Shown: positions 12,301 to 26,646 of the stretch, one piece after another
Numbering within the stretch: the first letter of the stretch is position 1
Layout: the number at the start of each line of letters is the position of its first letter
DNA from: Anticarsia gemmatalis
Lineage: Eukaryota; Arthropoda; Insecta; Lepidoptera; Erebidae
Reading direction: 5' to 3'
Length of the DNA stretch: 64,000 nt
Assembly: GCF_050436995.1 (NCBI RefSeq)
Contig: NC_134745.1
Location: 4,216,001 to 4,280,000, forward strand
Translations under genes and position numbers: made by a program
The notes under the pieces: generated by a model
Databases searched by the model: none
Told to the model about the DNA's origin: nothing
Seen by the model: only the letters and a program-made list of their open reading frames with translations

Positions 12301-14010
12301 ATATTGAAGGAATTCCTGTTCCATTAAATGTGCAATTAGTATTTTCATTATCATGTTTGTTTTGAGGTAGAATTAAATAGTACAGGTTAGTTAGTTACTA
12401 GTACGTCCTAAAGCTTTCAAAAATCTGTCTAAATCGATTAATCAAAAAGTTGGTCGGATCCCCGATGGGAACCATCATGCAATTGACATTGACAAGGTCG
12501 AGTAGTAATCATCGATATTCAATTTAAAATGTTTCTCAATTATTTTGTTATGCCTACATTTTTAGATGTCAAAAGTCACTTATGCGTATTTCTTTGGTTT
12601 ATTCTACTAGGAAAATAATAAAGCGCAGCATTTATGTTGTGTTAGTGCAAATACATTGTCTTGAAATAGATATTCTCTCAGCACTAAACATTTCAAAATA
12701 TGACTAGAACAAAAGAAGCACGGAAATTCCATTTTCATTTCTTTAAATTTCAATATCTTAAAATTGCACTCTCCGTTGCATAAAACAGTAGTACAGTGGG
12801 AAACAAAACCACAAATTCATTGGAAACAATATCAGAGAGTGCATGAGTCGACGGTGGAAAAATCAGGGAGAGGCCGGGACTCCCGCGGGAACAGGTCTTA
12901 CAATCTCCCCACCATCATTTGGTTGATGCACGCAGCAATCAGACCTAGCAATCTTTAATTAAAACCGAACAACAACGTATTAACAACAGTAAAGCACTCG
13001 AAGATAGACATATTAAATTGCTTTGTGGGTGTATTAAATATAACTACTGTCTGGAGATTGCTTTCTTTTGTTTCTTAAAACAAACTGTTAACTAAAATTA
13101 TTACGTTTTGTTTCAGCGATAAAATTGTAGACAATTGATTTAAAAATATAATCATGATGATAATTTAATTGAGAAGTCAGTTTTTTTACGCACGGGATAC
13201 TTTGAAAATGTCTGCTAATAATAATTGGATTTCATAAAGAAAAACTCCATTACTTTCTTAATCAGTCCAGAATAAATCTTTTAAAATTGTTTTGCACATT
13301 CGCTACAGGAGTACTCCCGCTTCTATACAAATGTTCAAGTACAAGTTTAGCATTCTCAAGAAAAGTAATTATACGTTTTTACTAGAGCAATATATTCTGG
13401 GGACGCCTAATTTTGTGAAAAATGTCGGTATCGCCCGCTGTCGCGTGGTAGAGGTGCGCGGGAATTTCTCATTTGTATCAGACAACTTCGCATTACGAGT
13501 ACCAACGTAAAAAATATGCACGTGTTTTTACTTGAATAGTGTTCCTCCTTTTGTTTTGGTTAATTTAAGAGAAAACTTGCTGGAAAGAATGGAAGATGAA
13601 AGTTGTAGACTATTAGGGGTTTAATTAGACTGTAGCAAGTTTATGTATATGGCTTAGAACCAGTTATTTTGCGCTTTTTAATACTCTCTGCTGCGGTTTA
13701 GTTTCAAATTAATTATTCGCTATTTTGTATCTCATTTGTCATAACACTCAAAATAATATGGGGATATCCTTTTACAATGTTACAATGTAGAGTCAAATTG
13801 CATATAAAATGTGTTTTATTGTCAATTATATTTTCTATTATTTACTCACAAAGCATTCAGTCACATGCTCTCGGAATTTTACCATTTCAGAAATTATATT
13901 AAGCGTCACATACATAAATTACCGAACTCTATAACGTTACATATATCTACTTACACGTAACTCAACCTTCACACTTTGCACCAACAGCAGGCGTGAGTTT
14001 GTTTTTAATT

Positions 14011-14061
14011 AGTTTTTACATTGTAAAAGCTAGTTACTAACTAGCTACAATGTAAAACACT
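14011..14061. repeat. Short palindrome with almost no loop
   Basis: The left arm agtttttacattgta plus gctagtta is mirrored by taactagctacaatgtaaaacact, with a one-base centre at 14037 and a three-base bulge. It could be a tiny foldback element or a hairpin. Confidence 0.7.
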
Positions 14062-16732
14062 AACAGTCTTATAATAACTTTGCTAGTTTTACCGCAGAAT
14101 ATTTCATAGTCCGTGAAGAAAATGTTCCGCAACATCCCTGAAGGAATTTCGTAGAAGCGAGGGTAAGAGAGAATTATTTAATCTGTCCACGGAAGCGGTG
14201 ATTGATGACGGCCATCTTGTTCATTTACATGACGCGAAAAAACGCTTAGACTGATCATTAGTGTTGTTTGTGTAATTAAGAGAGCGGCCTCTTTGTTTGT
14301 TTTTGTATGAATGTCTTTTTTTTTCTTTGTCACTGAAGATTCTTGCAATTTTAATGACTTTATGTATCTTTAAAAGTGTTAGAGCGACGACGATTGTTCT
14401 TTCTAAAGACCGATCATTAATTAATAAATGTAACCATAATAATTTTGAAATCACGTATTGAGGCTTTAATAAAACTTAAGTTCAAAGACACATTATGTTA
14501 CGAACTCAAGTTAAAATATTATTCTCTAATTCAAGTAATAATTAGTAATTCAGAACCACATACCTACATAATCATTAATAAGTAATTCCAAATACCACCC
14601 AAATTAGGTTGATATTTGTGACAGTAATAGCAATAATCATGTCAATGAATGTATTGAAAATACACGCTTTAACTGTAACACGCATAAATCAAAAAGCCAC
14701 CATTTATGAATGCCTTTATGCAAATCACATTCATATTTCCGAGCATGACTCCATGACGATACAATTCAATGTATCGATTTCATTAAAATTCTGACGTCAT
14801 TATCACATGATTAACTGCTGCATTACACTTGTCTTTATAATTTTATTCATTACGGTATCATGTCGTTAATATAACGTACGTAAGCTCGGTAGTTCGGTGA
14901 CCTGTCACACTCGGCAATGATTGATCACTACGTAGTACCGTAGTAAAATCGCTGATGTGTCAGGTGCGAGCGGGACACGCGATCAATCATTTTCATTTTT
15001 AATCAATTTACTTGCTCATCTATGAAATTGTAAGATTTATTAATGAAAATTCTCTGGTGTCGTTGTCATGAGACTCGTTACAGATTAAAAATATTGGATT
15101 TAACGAGTTAGATGAGGGGCCACTTTTAATTAATTGATGTTTGTGATGCATCGACTTTTTAAATAATTATATCCAAACAATGTTTGCCTGAGTTTCGAAT
15201 TCTGAATATGTCTATATCGCTTTCGATATGCGAGAATATTTTACATTTATTAAAAAAAAGCGACGTTTTTGCGCTGTGTGGTGTAACGTTGTCACCTAAG
15301 CCGTTGTTTGCATTCACGTCTCGTTGCTCATAAAGTATTTGATCCGATATTTAAAACAGAACACGATCACATTACATTGATATTCAAAAACACTACAGAG
15401 TCCAACGTAGCGAAAAACATTCTTTAGTTGCGGTTTGGTGAGTTCCCTGCGTGGTACAGTTGGTATTCACCCCTGTTTACCCGACCAAAGAGGTGACACT
15501 TCATTTTCCTTTCACTGGGCCTACATAGGCGACATCCCTTACTTTACATAATGAATTCCCAGCGGCCCGTAGTCTTCGGAAATTCGTTAAGATTATGACG
15601 TCAGTTATCCGTCGACGTTCTCAATCGATTTGATTGTTTCCTAAATTCTCATCTCGCTTAATTTCGAGATTCAGTGCTGATTACGCTTTTGCTTGAAAAG
15701 TGCTTTGAATTTGGTTTTAAATGAGGACTCGAGACGTTTTGGTCGGGTTGATCATAAAGTCAGATAGATAAATTATAATGAGTGATTTGAACACAACAAT
15801 ATTTTAATAGGAAATGTATAGTTATAAAGGCTACAGAACAAAGAGCGAGAATAAATGGAAAAGAGAAATCCTTTAAGCTTATTTGCTTAAAACTGCAAAA
15901 ATAAAACATGAACTTCGCGCTCGTATTACTTGAGTCACCAACAAAATAAAGTAAAAACCATGCAAACTTTTGAAACCGTACATGAGAACTCTGCTTTTAA
16001 TATTCTCGGATTGGCGTTCATACTGAGAAAAATACTTTTTCCATTTGTGACAAGAGATCTGAGTCTTTTCGTTCGTTTTGGGCCATCGCTGTCATTTGAA
16101 GCAACGTATAGAAGTGCGACAAAACCCAGCCAAGACTTGGCACGTCTTTCACCAGCTCATTAGCTGAACGTTTCTCAAAATTTCCGATATTCCCGAGGGT
16201 GTTTAAGTATAGGTTGACAGGTGTATCGTGTCTACTGTGATTTGGGTCTTATTTAGCTTCCCGTTTGTATTAGGTATTTAGTTTAAATTAGTTATGTTTA
16301 TAGAAATCAGGGCTATTTTATTTCCTTTTGAAACGTAAATGAGACGTATATTCACTTTGGATCAAATTCCTAATTGATTTTGACGGAAATTAACAGAAAT
16401 CTTTATAGCTAACATTATTTAATCTTATCTTTTGATTCCACGGTTGTAATTTCTTCTAGTTTCAATTAAAAGAACGTGACCGCCTTACATTTCTTTTATC
16501 TGAAAACTGTACTGTACCATTAAGCGTTGAAAAAGCTGCGAACACGTAATAATCAGCCAATGGAATTAACGAAAGGAAAACTTTACGGCTAATTGTCAGG
16601 GAACGTGCTCGGCATACGTATCGACTGTTTATACATCCACTCTCGTATTGACTTTACATCGAACGCTTTGTACGTTAACTAGCTTTGTCCTGCGAGTTCT
16701 GCCACGTCGACGTATCATTAAATTATTTCAAA

Positions 16733-17098
16733 CTAGCTGACCCGTGCGGCTCCGCTCGCGTGAATGATTTTTTTTTACTAATACATAGCTTAATTATTCC
16801 TTAACAACAAAATATGCTTTTTTTCACGAAAAATATTCTCAAAATTATTTATATCTCATATAACTCGCGCTAAAGAATATCCGCCATTAAAACTGTTGCC
16901 ATGACAACGGAATTTTGTTAATTCAATGTCATTATAATATTGATTATTCGCGACTTCGGTGGCGAAACCTGAATTTTCCCGGGAAATGCGTAATTTTCCC
17001 GGCGTAAAAAGTAGCCTATGTCCTTTCTCGGGTATCAAACTATCTCCATACCAAATTTCATGCAAATTGGTTCAGTAGTTTAGGCGTGATTGAGTAGC

Positions 17099-17141
<43 letters not shown>

Positions 17142-17172
17142 GTAACTTTCGCATTTATAATATTAGTATGGA
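16733..17172 (-). mobile_element. Non-autonomous Helitron-like element with (GACA)n
   Basis: On the minus strand the element starts with TCCATACTAATATTATAAA directly after a host A and ends in CTAG directly before a host T, the A|TC...CTAG|T rule of Helitron insertion. It is 440 bp long and has no coding sequence. A (gaca)n microsatellite lies at 17098-17140. The 3' subterminal region is GC-rich (gagcggagccgcacggg). The Helitron call rests on termini alone. Confidence 0.7.
17098..17140. repeat. (GACA)n microsatellite
   Basis: About ten tandem gaca units lie inside the Helitron-like element. Confidence 0.95.
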
Positions 17173-20115
17173 TCGCACTAAGTTTTTTGTACAGACAGCG
17201 GAAAGTTAACGGTATTGGGTTCTTCATTGGCGGTTATATCTTTATTGCGGCGCCTCCATTCATCAATGATTGATGTCCACTAATGTACATACACTTTGAG
17301 ACGATGGATGTTACATTGCAAATCCGCTTCTTCTAAGTTGTAACTTTGTTCTATTTTTACTCATAATTGTGTCTTAAAACAAATTGAGATTATTCCTTCA
17401 ACCATTAGAGACGAACAGGCAGACTTACTTAGATGTTTTTATTTCAATGGTTATAAATCGATCGAAGTTTAGTTTTTTGTGTTTATATGAATGATTGCTA
17501 TTTATTTAGTTTGGAGCCAATGCATGTGCCTATTTCATGGAAATTAAAGCGTCAAACCCACGTTTCGTTATGATAGGTTTCGTTCTCGCACGCAAGCTTA
17601 TTTACCGACGTATATTATGTGCTGTGGTATTTACACATGGCGTTTCTGAAACTCGTTTTGTTTTAAAGAAAAGTTAGGAAATAAATAATATGGAATATTG
17701 GGCAGTTTTGTTGTAAATTATTAAGTAAACCTTTGTATATAACTGCTATTTAATAAGCTTTTATTAGGTCGGAACATTTGTGTTAATTCTTATTTTGGGT
17801 TTCGTGTATATTGTGCCCGATAATCAGATTCTGATTGTAGAAACTTAAATATTGCGTAAAGTAATCAAATGTTATGTGTTGTACACCATTGTTATATAAT
17901 ATTAACCTTATTGATTAAATCCTGACCCTAAAAACAAGTGTTACATAGCAACTCCAACACAAACCAATATCAGATTCGATAACCCATATTCACAAGACGG
18001 GCAGATCATATCGATTCAAAACGAACGTAAAATAAAATCCTCGCAGATATGAGTGAAAGCTTCACAATTTCCTCGGATGGGATGTCCCACGATCCTTCAA
18101 AGGCTTCTTTAAGCCGACACTTCATTTTGCTCAGCTCTTTTGTACGACACGTGTTATAGGGGTACAAATAATACGGGAATATGAAATTTTCGCTCACAGA
18201 GATTACATTACAGGGTGACAGGTAAAGGTGAAAGTATTTTATGGTACGTGAAAACGTTCAATGATATTTTTGGGGGCTTTCTTCTATGGTTATGAGCAAG
18301 GGATATTACGATAGTGCGTTATGAAATATCGTAGATGTTTGTTTTCCGTAACTGTGTGCCGCTTCTGGTGAGATATTTGCAGGTGAAAATTTTATCTGAC
18401 AGATTAACTTAATATTTTAGACTGAAATTATTTTTTAGACATAATGAGTAGGTACAAAAAGAAGCCATAATACACGCATCACTATTTACTCTTTATCAAA
18501 ACACCACTAAAATAAAAGCACATACTAACCCAGTTTTACCGACAGATTTCTGAAATTAAAAGAGTTCATTCAAATTGAAACGAAGGCCACGCCAGCGGAA
18601 TCAATCGTTTAGCTGATCGAACATTTAATATCATCCGACGAACATCGGCTGACTCATTTCAAATTTTGCGGCGTCCTCTAAAATTTATTCTGAAAGGATT
18701 TCCAATGATTGATTACAGTTTTATCAAAGATTAGGCACTCTTTATCTAAAATTAGGTTTTTCTTTTGGACAGCTTTTCAAAACTGTCTTGCGTAGATCTT
18801 TGAAGTTTATGAACAGTTTATTATTACAGCAAAAGTTTGCGATTTTAGTCCTCAAGAGATATCATCTTCTAGAAACTACAGATTATACATATAGGATTTT
18901 GCGACTTCATAATTTCATTTTGTAAATATACCTAAATGTTGATTTAAAATTCACATGACTGGTAAAATTCAAAGGGCAGAGGGTGCGCTAATGCCCCCTG
19001 GAATTGCCTGTATCATATTTGACATAGCTTCGATACACACAACATCTTCCCTCATTTAAAATTCCATTCCCCCTCATTTTTCCATCGAGAGTCTATCAAG
19101 GTGTTCAGTGAACCGATTTTATAATGTAAACAGCAAATATAATTAATCAACGTCTGCGCTCCGGCGATGCGCAATTACCTCACTTTCGGTAAAACAAACA
19201 TGCTCCGTTGAAATTAGGAGAAATTAACGGATGCAGGGGCGCGAATTACTTCCGAATTACTTTAGGGCACCGGTTATAGCTGGCAAAGGGTTCGTGGCAA
19301 ACTGTGTCTTAAATGTATGCTTACTTTTGAGGCGCAATTTTTTTCAACAGAAGTGTTCAAATTGTCACAACGTAATTTTATATATTATGGAAACCTTAAA
19401 GGGATTATATTATCCTTACACTAATAAATCACTTTTACACGAAGTGCGGAGATGCTAAACCAAACTTTACTTCGCAAACAATTAGGATCCCATAATAATA
19501 TAGTGAAAAGATAGCTAATTAGTAGTTTGTAAGTCTTAAGTTAGTTGTGTGCAAAATGTTTGCTGCGGTAAGTGTTCATAGCGGGAGCGCGCCCTAAGCG
19601 GAACCTCGGGGTTATCAACGTTACCCAGTAAACGTAATCAGTACTCCAAACTTTATCTTTTGCTCACAAATTGTTGCTTTGTTATTAATTTTGTACGCAA
19701 ATGTGATTATTTGGAAGTTTTAAATGATGATTTGCGGTTCTCAGCGGGGGTTTTGAAAATTGTTTGGTGAAATGGTTAGATTGTTTCGTTGTACTTCTCT
19801 AAGTGCTTTGTAGGTAACAGTTTTGTTTTTGGGTAAGAGAATGTATGTTTGATGAGGAAATTATGTGTTTGAACTTTTGCTTGTTCAGCAATAGAGGGTG
19901 AAATTGTTCTGTAATTACTCTCCTTTTGTTTTTGTCTACGTGTAGGTTTGTATGGTATTTCTGTTACAGTCTGCAATTACATCTCAATGGGGTTACTGCG
20001 GTAAGCGGGATGATCGTAGCGAAAGTTTACCCGTATAAATTTAGCAAATATTTATAATGATTTAGCAAATATTAAATTTAATTCTCTTAAAACAAATGTT
20101 AATAAATATACCATA
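17173..20115. other. Gene-free AT-rich region
   Basis: I see only short chance-level open frames (18006-18197, 19231-19458, 19776-19976) and no recognisable repeat. Confidence 0.6.
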
Positions 20116-20387
20116 CTAGCTGACCCGCGCAACTCCGCTTGCGTCACCTAAGAGAATGGGTCAAAATTTTCCCCGTTTTTGTAACATTTTTCGTTGCTAC
20201 TCCGCTCCTAATGACCGTAGCGTGATGTTATATAGCCTATAGCCTTCCTCGATAAATGGGCTATCTAACACTGAAAGAATTTTTCAAATCGGACCAGTAG
20301 TTCCTAAGATTAGCGCGTTCAAACAAACAAACAAACAAACAATCAAACAAACAAACAAACTCTTCAGCTTTATTATATTAGTATAGA
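20116..20387 (-). mobile_element. Non-autonomous Helitron-like element, second family
   Basis: Minus strand: host A, then TCTATACTAATATAATAAAG, ending ...gggtcagCTAG before host T. It is 272 bp long with an (aaac)n stretch at about 20321-20360. A truncated copy of the same family lies at 44851-45086, sharing the tatatagcctatagccttcc segment. Confidence 0.72.
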
Positions 20388-23300
20388 TTTCAGCAAAGTT
20401 AAGACCGAAGACCACTGCAGAGGTAAAGAAATTTCGCACACGTAATAACCGAGGCAATCAAAGAACTCTACTCCCAAAATAAATTCGATATTGATATTTG
20501 TTATTAGCAAAGATTTACCGTCGAACTTGGCAGCAGTATACAATTTACCCACGCAGTATGTACACATCGTTTGACGTCATAGCACATAGTATCAATAGGT
20601 AGGTATTATCATGACTCGTGACTCCGCCTAGACGTGATAAGACGGGACGGAAGACTGGCATTATCGCCACTAGGTCGGTCGATACGCGCGTGACGCGAAT
20701 CCTTGAGTCCTTCCTTAGCCTAAAGTGGGATTCGGTGCTCGCTGAAATGGTTTTGCATTATATTTGATGATTTTAGTTGTATTGTTTGAATACTACCTTT
20801 GTTTCCAGTCTCTCTCCGACTATTCATTTTGATATTTTGTTCAGTTTCTTGTTGTTAAAAGAATTTCAGTGTAGTTACTACAATAGCTACGAGTGGCTAC
20901 GACGAATCAACAATTAATTTGCGTAGCACTTTAATGAATATGGTTTCTTTAATGAGACTGGTGAATATGTTTGGTCAACACGTCGTACGATACCACAATT
21001 TTTCTATGATTATCGTTTATGAGCATAGTAAGCAGGAGAAGAGGCAACGGAAGCTAGTGCGTAAATCTTCGTCCTATAGAAACGTCTACAGCAATACTAC
21101 CCTAATCACTAGCAAAAAACCTCCTAATAAGCTCGTAAATATAGCTATGTTCAGCATACATAGCCTAGCTAGTTACATAGATGCGTATGTAGTGCCCTTT
21201 ACAGCGCGCAATACGCTGCTACTTTGACGTGGAGCGTGTAGCATAGAGGCACAGAGGTGAGAGTGCAAGCGATGCATGCAACGCGTCTCGAGTCTCGACT
21301 AAGTTAACGAGTTAGTCATAAGCTCGTTAGTAAGTAGGTACATGTTAATACTACTTTGTGTTCTCAACTGAAACTAGGCTGCGTTATACGAATATACGAT
21401 GTGTTGAGACGTGTTTATGTCTAGGGGAAGTTTAGAAGTCTGTCTCCATTTACAAATTGGATACTTTAGATAGAATAATTTTGTAGTCTTTTGATGTACA
21501 TAGTTAGAATAAAACTGAAGAGAATTTGGTATGTGTATGTGTGTGGTAATTACATCGATATACTCTCCCTTTTTGAGATTTTCTATCTGTACCTACAAGG
21601 TTTAGGGTTAAGCCCAACTGACTCTATAGGTACAAAAATGAAAGATTATAAATTACTCTAAGTTACATAAAAGCGAAAGGCCAGCCATTAACTAAACTAA
21701 CTCATTAAACTTCCAAGTGAACTACAGCAGCCACTTAACGACGAACTTCATAATCCATTGTTCTAACAAAATACAAAAAGTGATTTAAAGCTTCCACTAA
21801 AGAACTAAATGATGACTCTTTGAAGGTAGAAAGTAGTGAAACAAAGGCCTCAGGACATAAGTAAAGCTCTGCTAATAACTTATGTATGAACGTGGAGTTT
21901 GAACAACAGAATCGGGACAAATAGTTCTTTCAATGTGGGGACAATAGCGGACGTAGGCGGTGGAGATATGCTGGCGACACGATATTGTAACGAGAGGAAT
22001 ACTTTTACGTATCGTCTCGGTGTTTTATCGAGAACTTTACTATTGACTCACTTCAGAAGAATTCGTAGCATTCCGTAGTAGCTGTTTTTGTGACAAAAAA
22101 AAACAGAACGTCGTACCATCTTACTAATTTTATGATGCCCGATTGACTAAGTATCATTCTACATGAGTATCTATTCAATAATCTCTCTAATACGACAATA
22201 TCTTCTATACTATCAAATTTACTATATTCACACTATTTAATTACCCAAACAGCTCCTTCTACAATTAAAACAATAAAAAACAGCCACCTAAAGTCTTTTA
22301 CAACATCTTACCTGAGCCCGCATTTACCGTTTATACGCCCTTTCCACTACCGCAGTGTTCTCGGCTGGCAACATAACCACAAGCTTAGAGTTATCTAGGC
22401 AGCAACAGACGTGCGAGGTGATTAAACTAATTGCCTGCTCATTGCTCGCTCAGGAGGTGCTTCCTCAGGTCAATGACCTCACACACGTGGTCACACCTTT
22501 TACTATTCACAATATTTAAGGACGCCATTGTACTCATTGTTGATTTTTGGATTGTGGTCTCAGTGTTCCAGGGATGCGGTTGTTTTAATCCAATTAGCGA
22601 TAGTCGTCAATTTTAAGCCGGTCGTTCCTGTTGTTTCAACATTTCGGGTTGGTTTGTGACTGAACCCAATATGAAAGAGTACGTAGTAATGTTCTTTACG
22701 AAGTAAAGTATGAGTTCATAAACCTATTTTAACATTAAACAAAAACATTCGGTAATATTTCTCAAGTATTTATTTATTTTGTTTGATCTTTTATTCCTAT
22801 TCCTACTTCTATAATCTTTTATTTTAAAACTGAGTTACAGGCTTTCAGCATATAAAGATAAAGATCAATTCTCTGTATCATAACCACCACCTTTATTTAA
22901 TTCAAAGCCTTTAAATTTTCAGCAAAATAATTCTCCCGTCGGTAATTCACAAATCGGATTCCGCCATACGTTAGGCAATATCCCGCGATATCGAATGTCG
23001 CCGTATTAATTAATGTACACAAACCTCGTTATCCATACTCATTTATATTCAAATTGGAACGCCGGGTGAACCGAATTTGATTAAATTTTAACCAATATAT
23101 GAAGTGTAGAGAAAACCGCAAAATTTCATTGTAGCAAAAGGTTATTGTTCCGTAGAAAATAGGCTTAAGTTTGGTTTTAGTTAATCCTATTTGGCGATGG
23201 TTCAACGTTTCAAATAATGTGAACGTTTTACTCCGTGTTGTTATGATTTAAAGGTTTGGAAAGGGTTTATTTTTTACCTAAATAGAAGGTATATAATAGG

Positions 23301-24894
23301 TTTTGGTAAGATTTTATGATCTTTATTATACAGTTAATCTGCATTGTACCTAATTGTGTTTTCTTTGCGGTAAAATGGGATTGTCTAAAATCTTGTTATC
23401 TTGTTAAGCTGTTTGTATTCCTGTTTAGGCACGATATTGTTTAGCATTTAAAAGACGTAATTTAAAATACGTATTCTTAAAGTACAACCCGCTGAAAGTC
23501 GTTGTTTTCTTTCTATAAAAAATCAAGAATATAACTAAATAGCAAAATACTTTTACCGCACTCGTCTCGATTTATTTGACGTAACAAAATGTAGTTTCGC
23601 TTAAATAAATCACACATTTTACGCACCACTGACAACTAAAGCGTGTGTTAGAAATAAAATAAGTGCAAAACATAAGTGTCTATGTGCGGGATAACAACGG
23701 CATTGTTCCGCGAGTTTGTTGCCGATGTTGCCTGTGTTGCCTGTGTGTTGCCATCGTAAATCTGTAGCAAGTTGTAACGAGACCATTGTTGAGCAACACT
23801 GCTAGCTTCTGTAAATGTTGGCGGTTTATATGTATTGTACTTATGTTGTGGGGTGCTAGATTACGTCTTTGGGAAGTGAGAAATAGAATACATGGTAGCA
23901 AAATAGCTTTTTTCTAGGTTTCCTTGTATGTTTTCTGTTTATTTACTGTAGGTCCAAGCGTGTGTAACTGAATTAAATGTAACATGAAAAACTCTATCTT
24001 GCATTGTGTACTTTTAAGATCAAAATTGACAATCAGTTACCAGTTGAATATGAGTAATAATACGTGATAAAGATCGAGTTTTACTTGAAAGCATCGAGTT
24101 AACTGAGCTTAAACCGCAAAATTGAGATGAGAACGATAATGTTATTCTTCATAAGCCCTTCAATGTCATCATAGGAATTAACACTACACAAGAAAAAACA
24201 ATCTTTACCTGGTACAAGACAATACAACGAAGTTCAATAGAAAGGTAGAACTGCCGTGGTGTGTATGTAGGACGTAGGTAGGCCCAAATTGATAGATGTG
24301 AATAGGTAAGCAGTAATGGGTTTGGTCACCGAAGCGCGGGTGCTGTTTCGTGATAAGAGAGAGCGCGTGCTCTCCACGATACTGGCTTAGTTCGCTACGC
24401 ACAGCTTTGCTCACTGTACGAACAAATAGCCTATTTACTTAGTTAAAACCTCTTAAATAATCTGTACAGTTCTGTTTGATTGGTTGATAACGGGTAAAGA
24501 GAGTCAGGGTCACATTTATTAGACACATAGCGCACAGCTTTCTTTGACAATTATTCGCAATTTATGAGTGTCGATAATTAGCTTGAGACTATTAAGTAGG
24601 TAATACTACGACATAATACTTAAATATTTAAAGTTCTCTTATTGTAAAGAGTATAAAAGAATCAGTGAAAGTCAAGTTTTATGTTATTTGAGTAATAAAA
24701 TAATATTTTTAAGTTTCAACTTGTGTTATGGATTTTTTACGACCAGCTACCTGAATAGCTAAAATGTACACTTTCATTCTATTTACAATTGTAAAACTTT
24801 AATACCTATACAAGAAGTAACTTTATGGCGCAATAACTCTGCCACCATTTAAATAACGACAAACTTAATTACGGTACAACGAAGCGATCGAATA
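20388..24894. other. Gene-free region
   Basis: The largest open frame (20919-21227, 102 codons) has no domain, signal peptide or splice context that I recognise. A short island with raised G+C lies near 20630-20720. Nothing else was seen. Confidence 0.55.
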
Positions 24895-26646
24895 GGGTAA
24901 GTTCGCCCTATCGCGTCCATCACCTAAATCGCGTCCATTTTTCGCACCTGCCTATAAAAATACTTGCAAATAAATATAATATCACACTGATGAACGTGAA
25001 TGTTATAACTGTCAATAGCTTAATGTGTACGAAGCACGCACATATAGACAAAAGTTCCGAGTGCCTATTTAATCTGTGTAAAAAAAAAAAGATTAATTTT
25101 GGTTGTTCAACAACGGAGTGCGGACGTGTGGGATTTTAGTAAAAAAATAGTGTGCAGCGGCGCGTTTGACGGTAAGTCTCTTTATGTTTTATGTGAAATT
25201 GAGGATACATAGATGTTCCGAGACATGAATCAAAACAAAAACTAATTATATTAATTACTAATTTGCGTTTTTTTATCTATTAAATAGTTAAAACATGGTG
25301 GACGCGAAATGCTACACTGAATTTATTAAACTACCACTTTGCGTCCACAATGGACGCGAACTCGTCCATTTACGTTTTAGTTAGTTGTTTATTTTTAAGT
25401 GATTAAAATATTAAAATAAATTGGGTTTTCGTTCATTTTGTAATTAAAATTACACAATTGTAATACCCAATTTGCGTCCACATTATTAAGATTGTAGAAA
25501 AAGTAATGATAGATCGAACACGTGGACGCAAACTATTCCTATAGGCTATATAGTCTTGTAACAAATCGCGTCCGTTTTTATTAAATAATCGCTCTATTTT
25601 TTGTAAAATACTGGCAATAGGATGTATTGTAAATCTAGTAGGTCCAATAAAATGTTTTCTGTGATTCTTTTTTCTGTTTAAGATGAGTTCTTTAGAGTCA
25701 AACAAGAAGAAGGAAAAGAAAACTTATACAGAAGAAGATTTGAAGAAAGCGCTAAGCGACATTCGAGAGAAAAAGAAATCTTTAAGACAAATATGTAAAG
25801 ATTATGGAATTCCCAAGACCACAATATTGGATAAAATCAGTGGGCGCTGACCAGATGGAGAAAGAAACCGGGACCAGAACCAACGCTAAGTGTAGATGGT
25901 GAACGTAGATGGTGAAAAAAAGGTAGTTGAATGGCTTCTCAACATATACAAATGTGGATTCCCAGTGAAAAAACAGGAATTACTGTTCAGAAAATCATTT
26001 GAGACGGGGAGATTAAAAATAAATTCAAAGATGACCGCCCAAGTTAAAGTGGATTGAATTTTTTTTGGCCAGAAATAAAGAAATATCTCTTAAGAATGCG
26101 GAGGCATTAATAAAGCTAGAGCCCTAGGAACAGAAGAATCAATCAGATTGTGATTTAGAGAACTTGAATTATATTGAAAGTATGAATCAGAAAGATATTT
26201 TAAGTGATCCAAAAATAATTTTCAATGGAGACGAAAGCGGTTTGGCTTTCTGTCCAAAAACAGGAAAGTTTTAGGTCCAAGAGATTTTTTTAACAATTAT
26301 ATTATTCTTAAATAAATAAATTAAAAAGATCTAGTGTTTCTTTATATTTCCTTAATAATATCACCCTCTCATACCTTTTCTAAGCTGGTGGACGCGAAAT
26401 AGTCTCAGGGTGGACGCAATTTGGATTTTGTGGACGCAAAGTAGGTGAAAAGCCTAATTCTGTGGTTTGCCTTTTCTTAACAAAAACTCATGATATTACA
26501 AACGAAACTGAAAGCTAATACTAAATTAGACTATATAGTCACCACATTACATACATTTTTTCATTGAAAATAGTGCTGCAACATTTTTATTTTCTCCTTC
26601 AAACTTGCTAACTGCACTAAATGGACGCGAACAGGCGAAATGACCC
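24895..26646 (+). mobile_element. Decayed pogo-type (Tc1/mariner superfamily) DNA transposon
   Basis: The element is bounded by imperfect terminal inverted repeats: left gggtaagttcgccctatc, right (inverted) gggtcatttcgcctgttc, both running into cgcgtccat. TA dinucleotides flank it at 24893-24894 and 26647-26648, the expected TA target duplication. It is 1,752 bp long and holds a broken pogo-like transposase. Eleven exact GCGTCCA/TGGACGC 7-mers are scattered through it. The element is shorter than intact relatives because the C-terminal half of the transposase is gone. Confidence 0.85.
25683..26310 (+). pseudogene. Pogo-like transposase pseudogene
   Basis: An ATG at 25683 opens a 55-codon stretch with lysine-rich sequence and a psq/CENP-B-type helix-turn-helix (SLRQICKDYGIPKTTI), stopped by TGA at 25848. 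Later pieces are in shifted frames: KPGPEPTLSVDGE, then VVEWLLNIYKCGFPVKKQEL, then ARNKEISLKNAEALIKLEP, and finally FNGDESGLAFCPKTGK at about 26220-26270, which contains the first catalytic Asp. Several stops and frameshifts break it, and the region with the remaining acidic residues is missing. Order and motifs match pogo/Tigger transposases. No activity is expected. Confidence 0.85.

Larger units (their letters stand above)
9389..16732. other. Gene-free AT-rich region
   Basis: Short open frames occur (for example 9418-9687 and 10498-10788), but none shows a family motif, splice context or codon bias. A GC-rich patch lies near 12085-12140 and a near-perfect palindrome at 14011-14061. Nothing else recognisable was seen. 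Confidence 0.6.

Noticed and set aside
24400..24425. Minus-strand gtgagcaaag, like the miR-87 seed
   Set aside because: Only the seed region matches and no precursor hairpin was seen.
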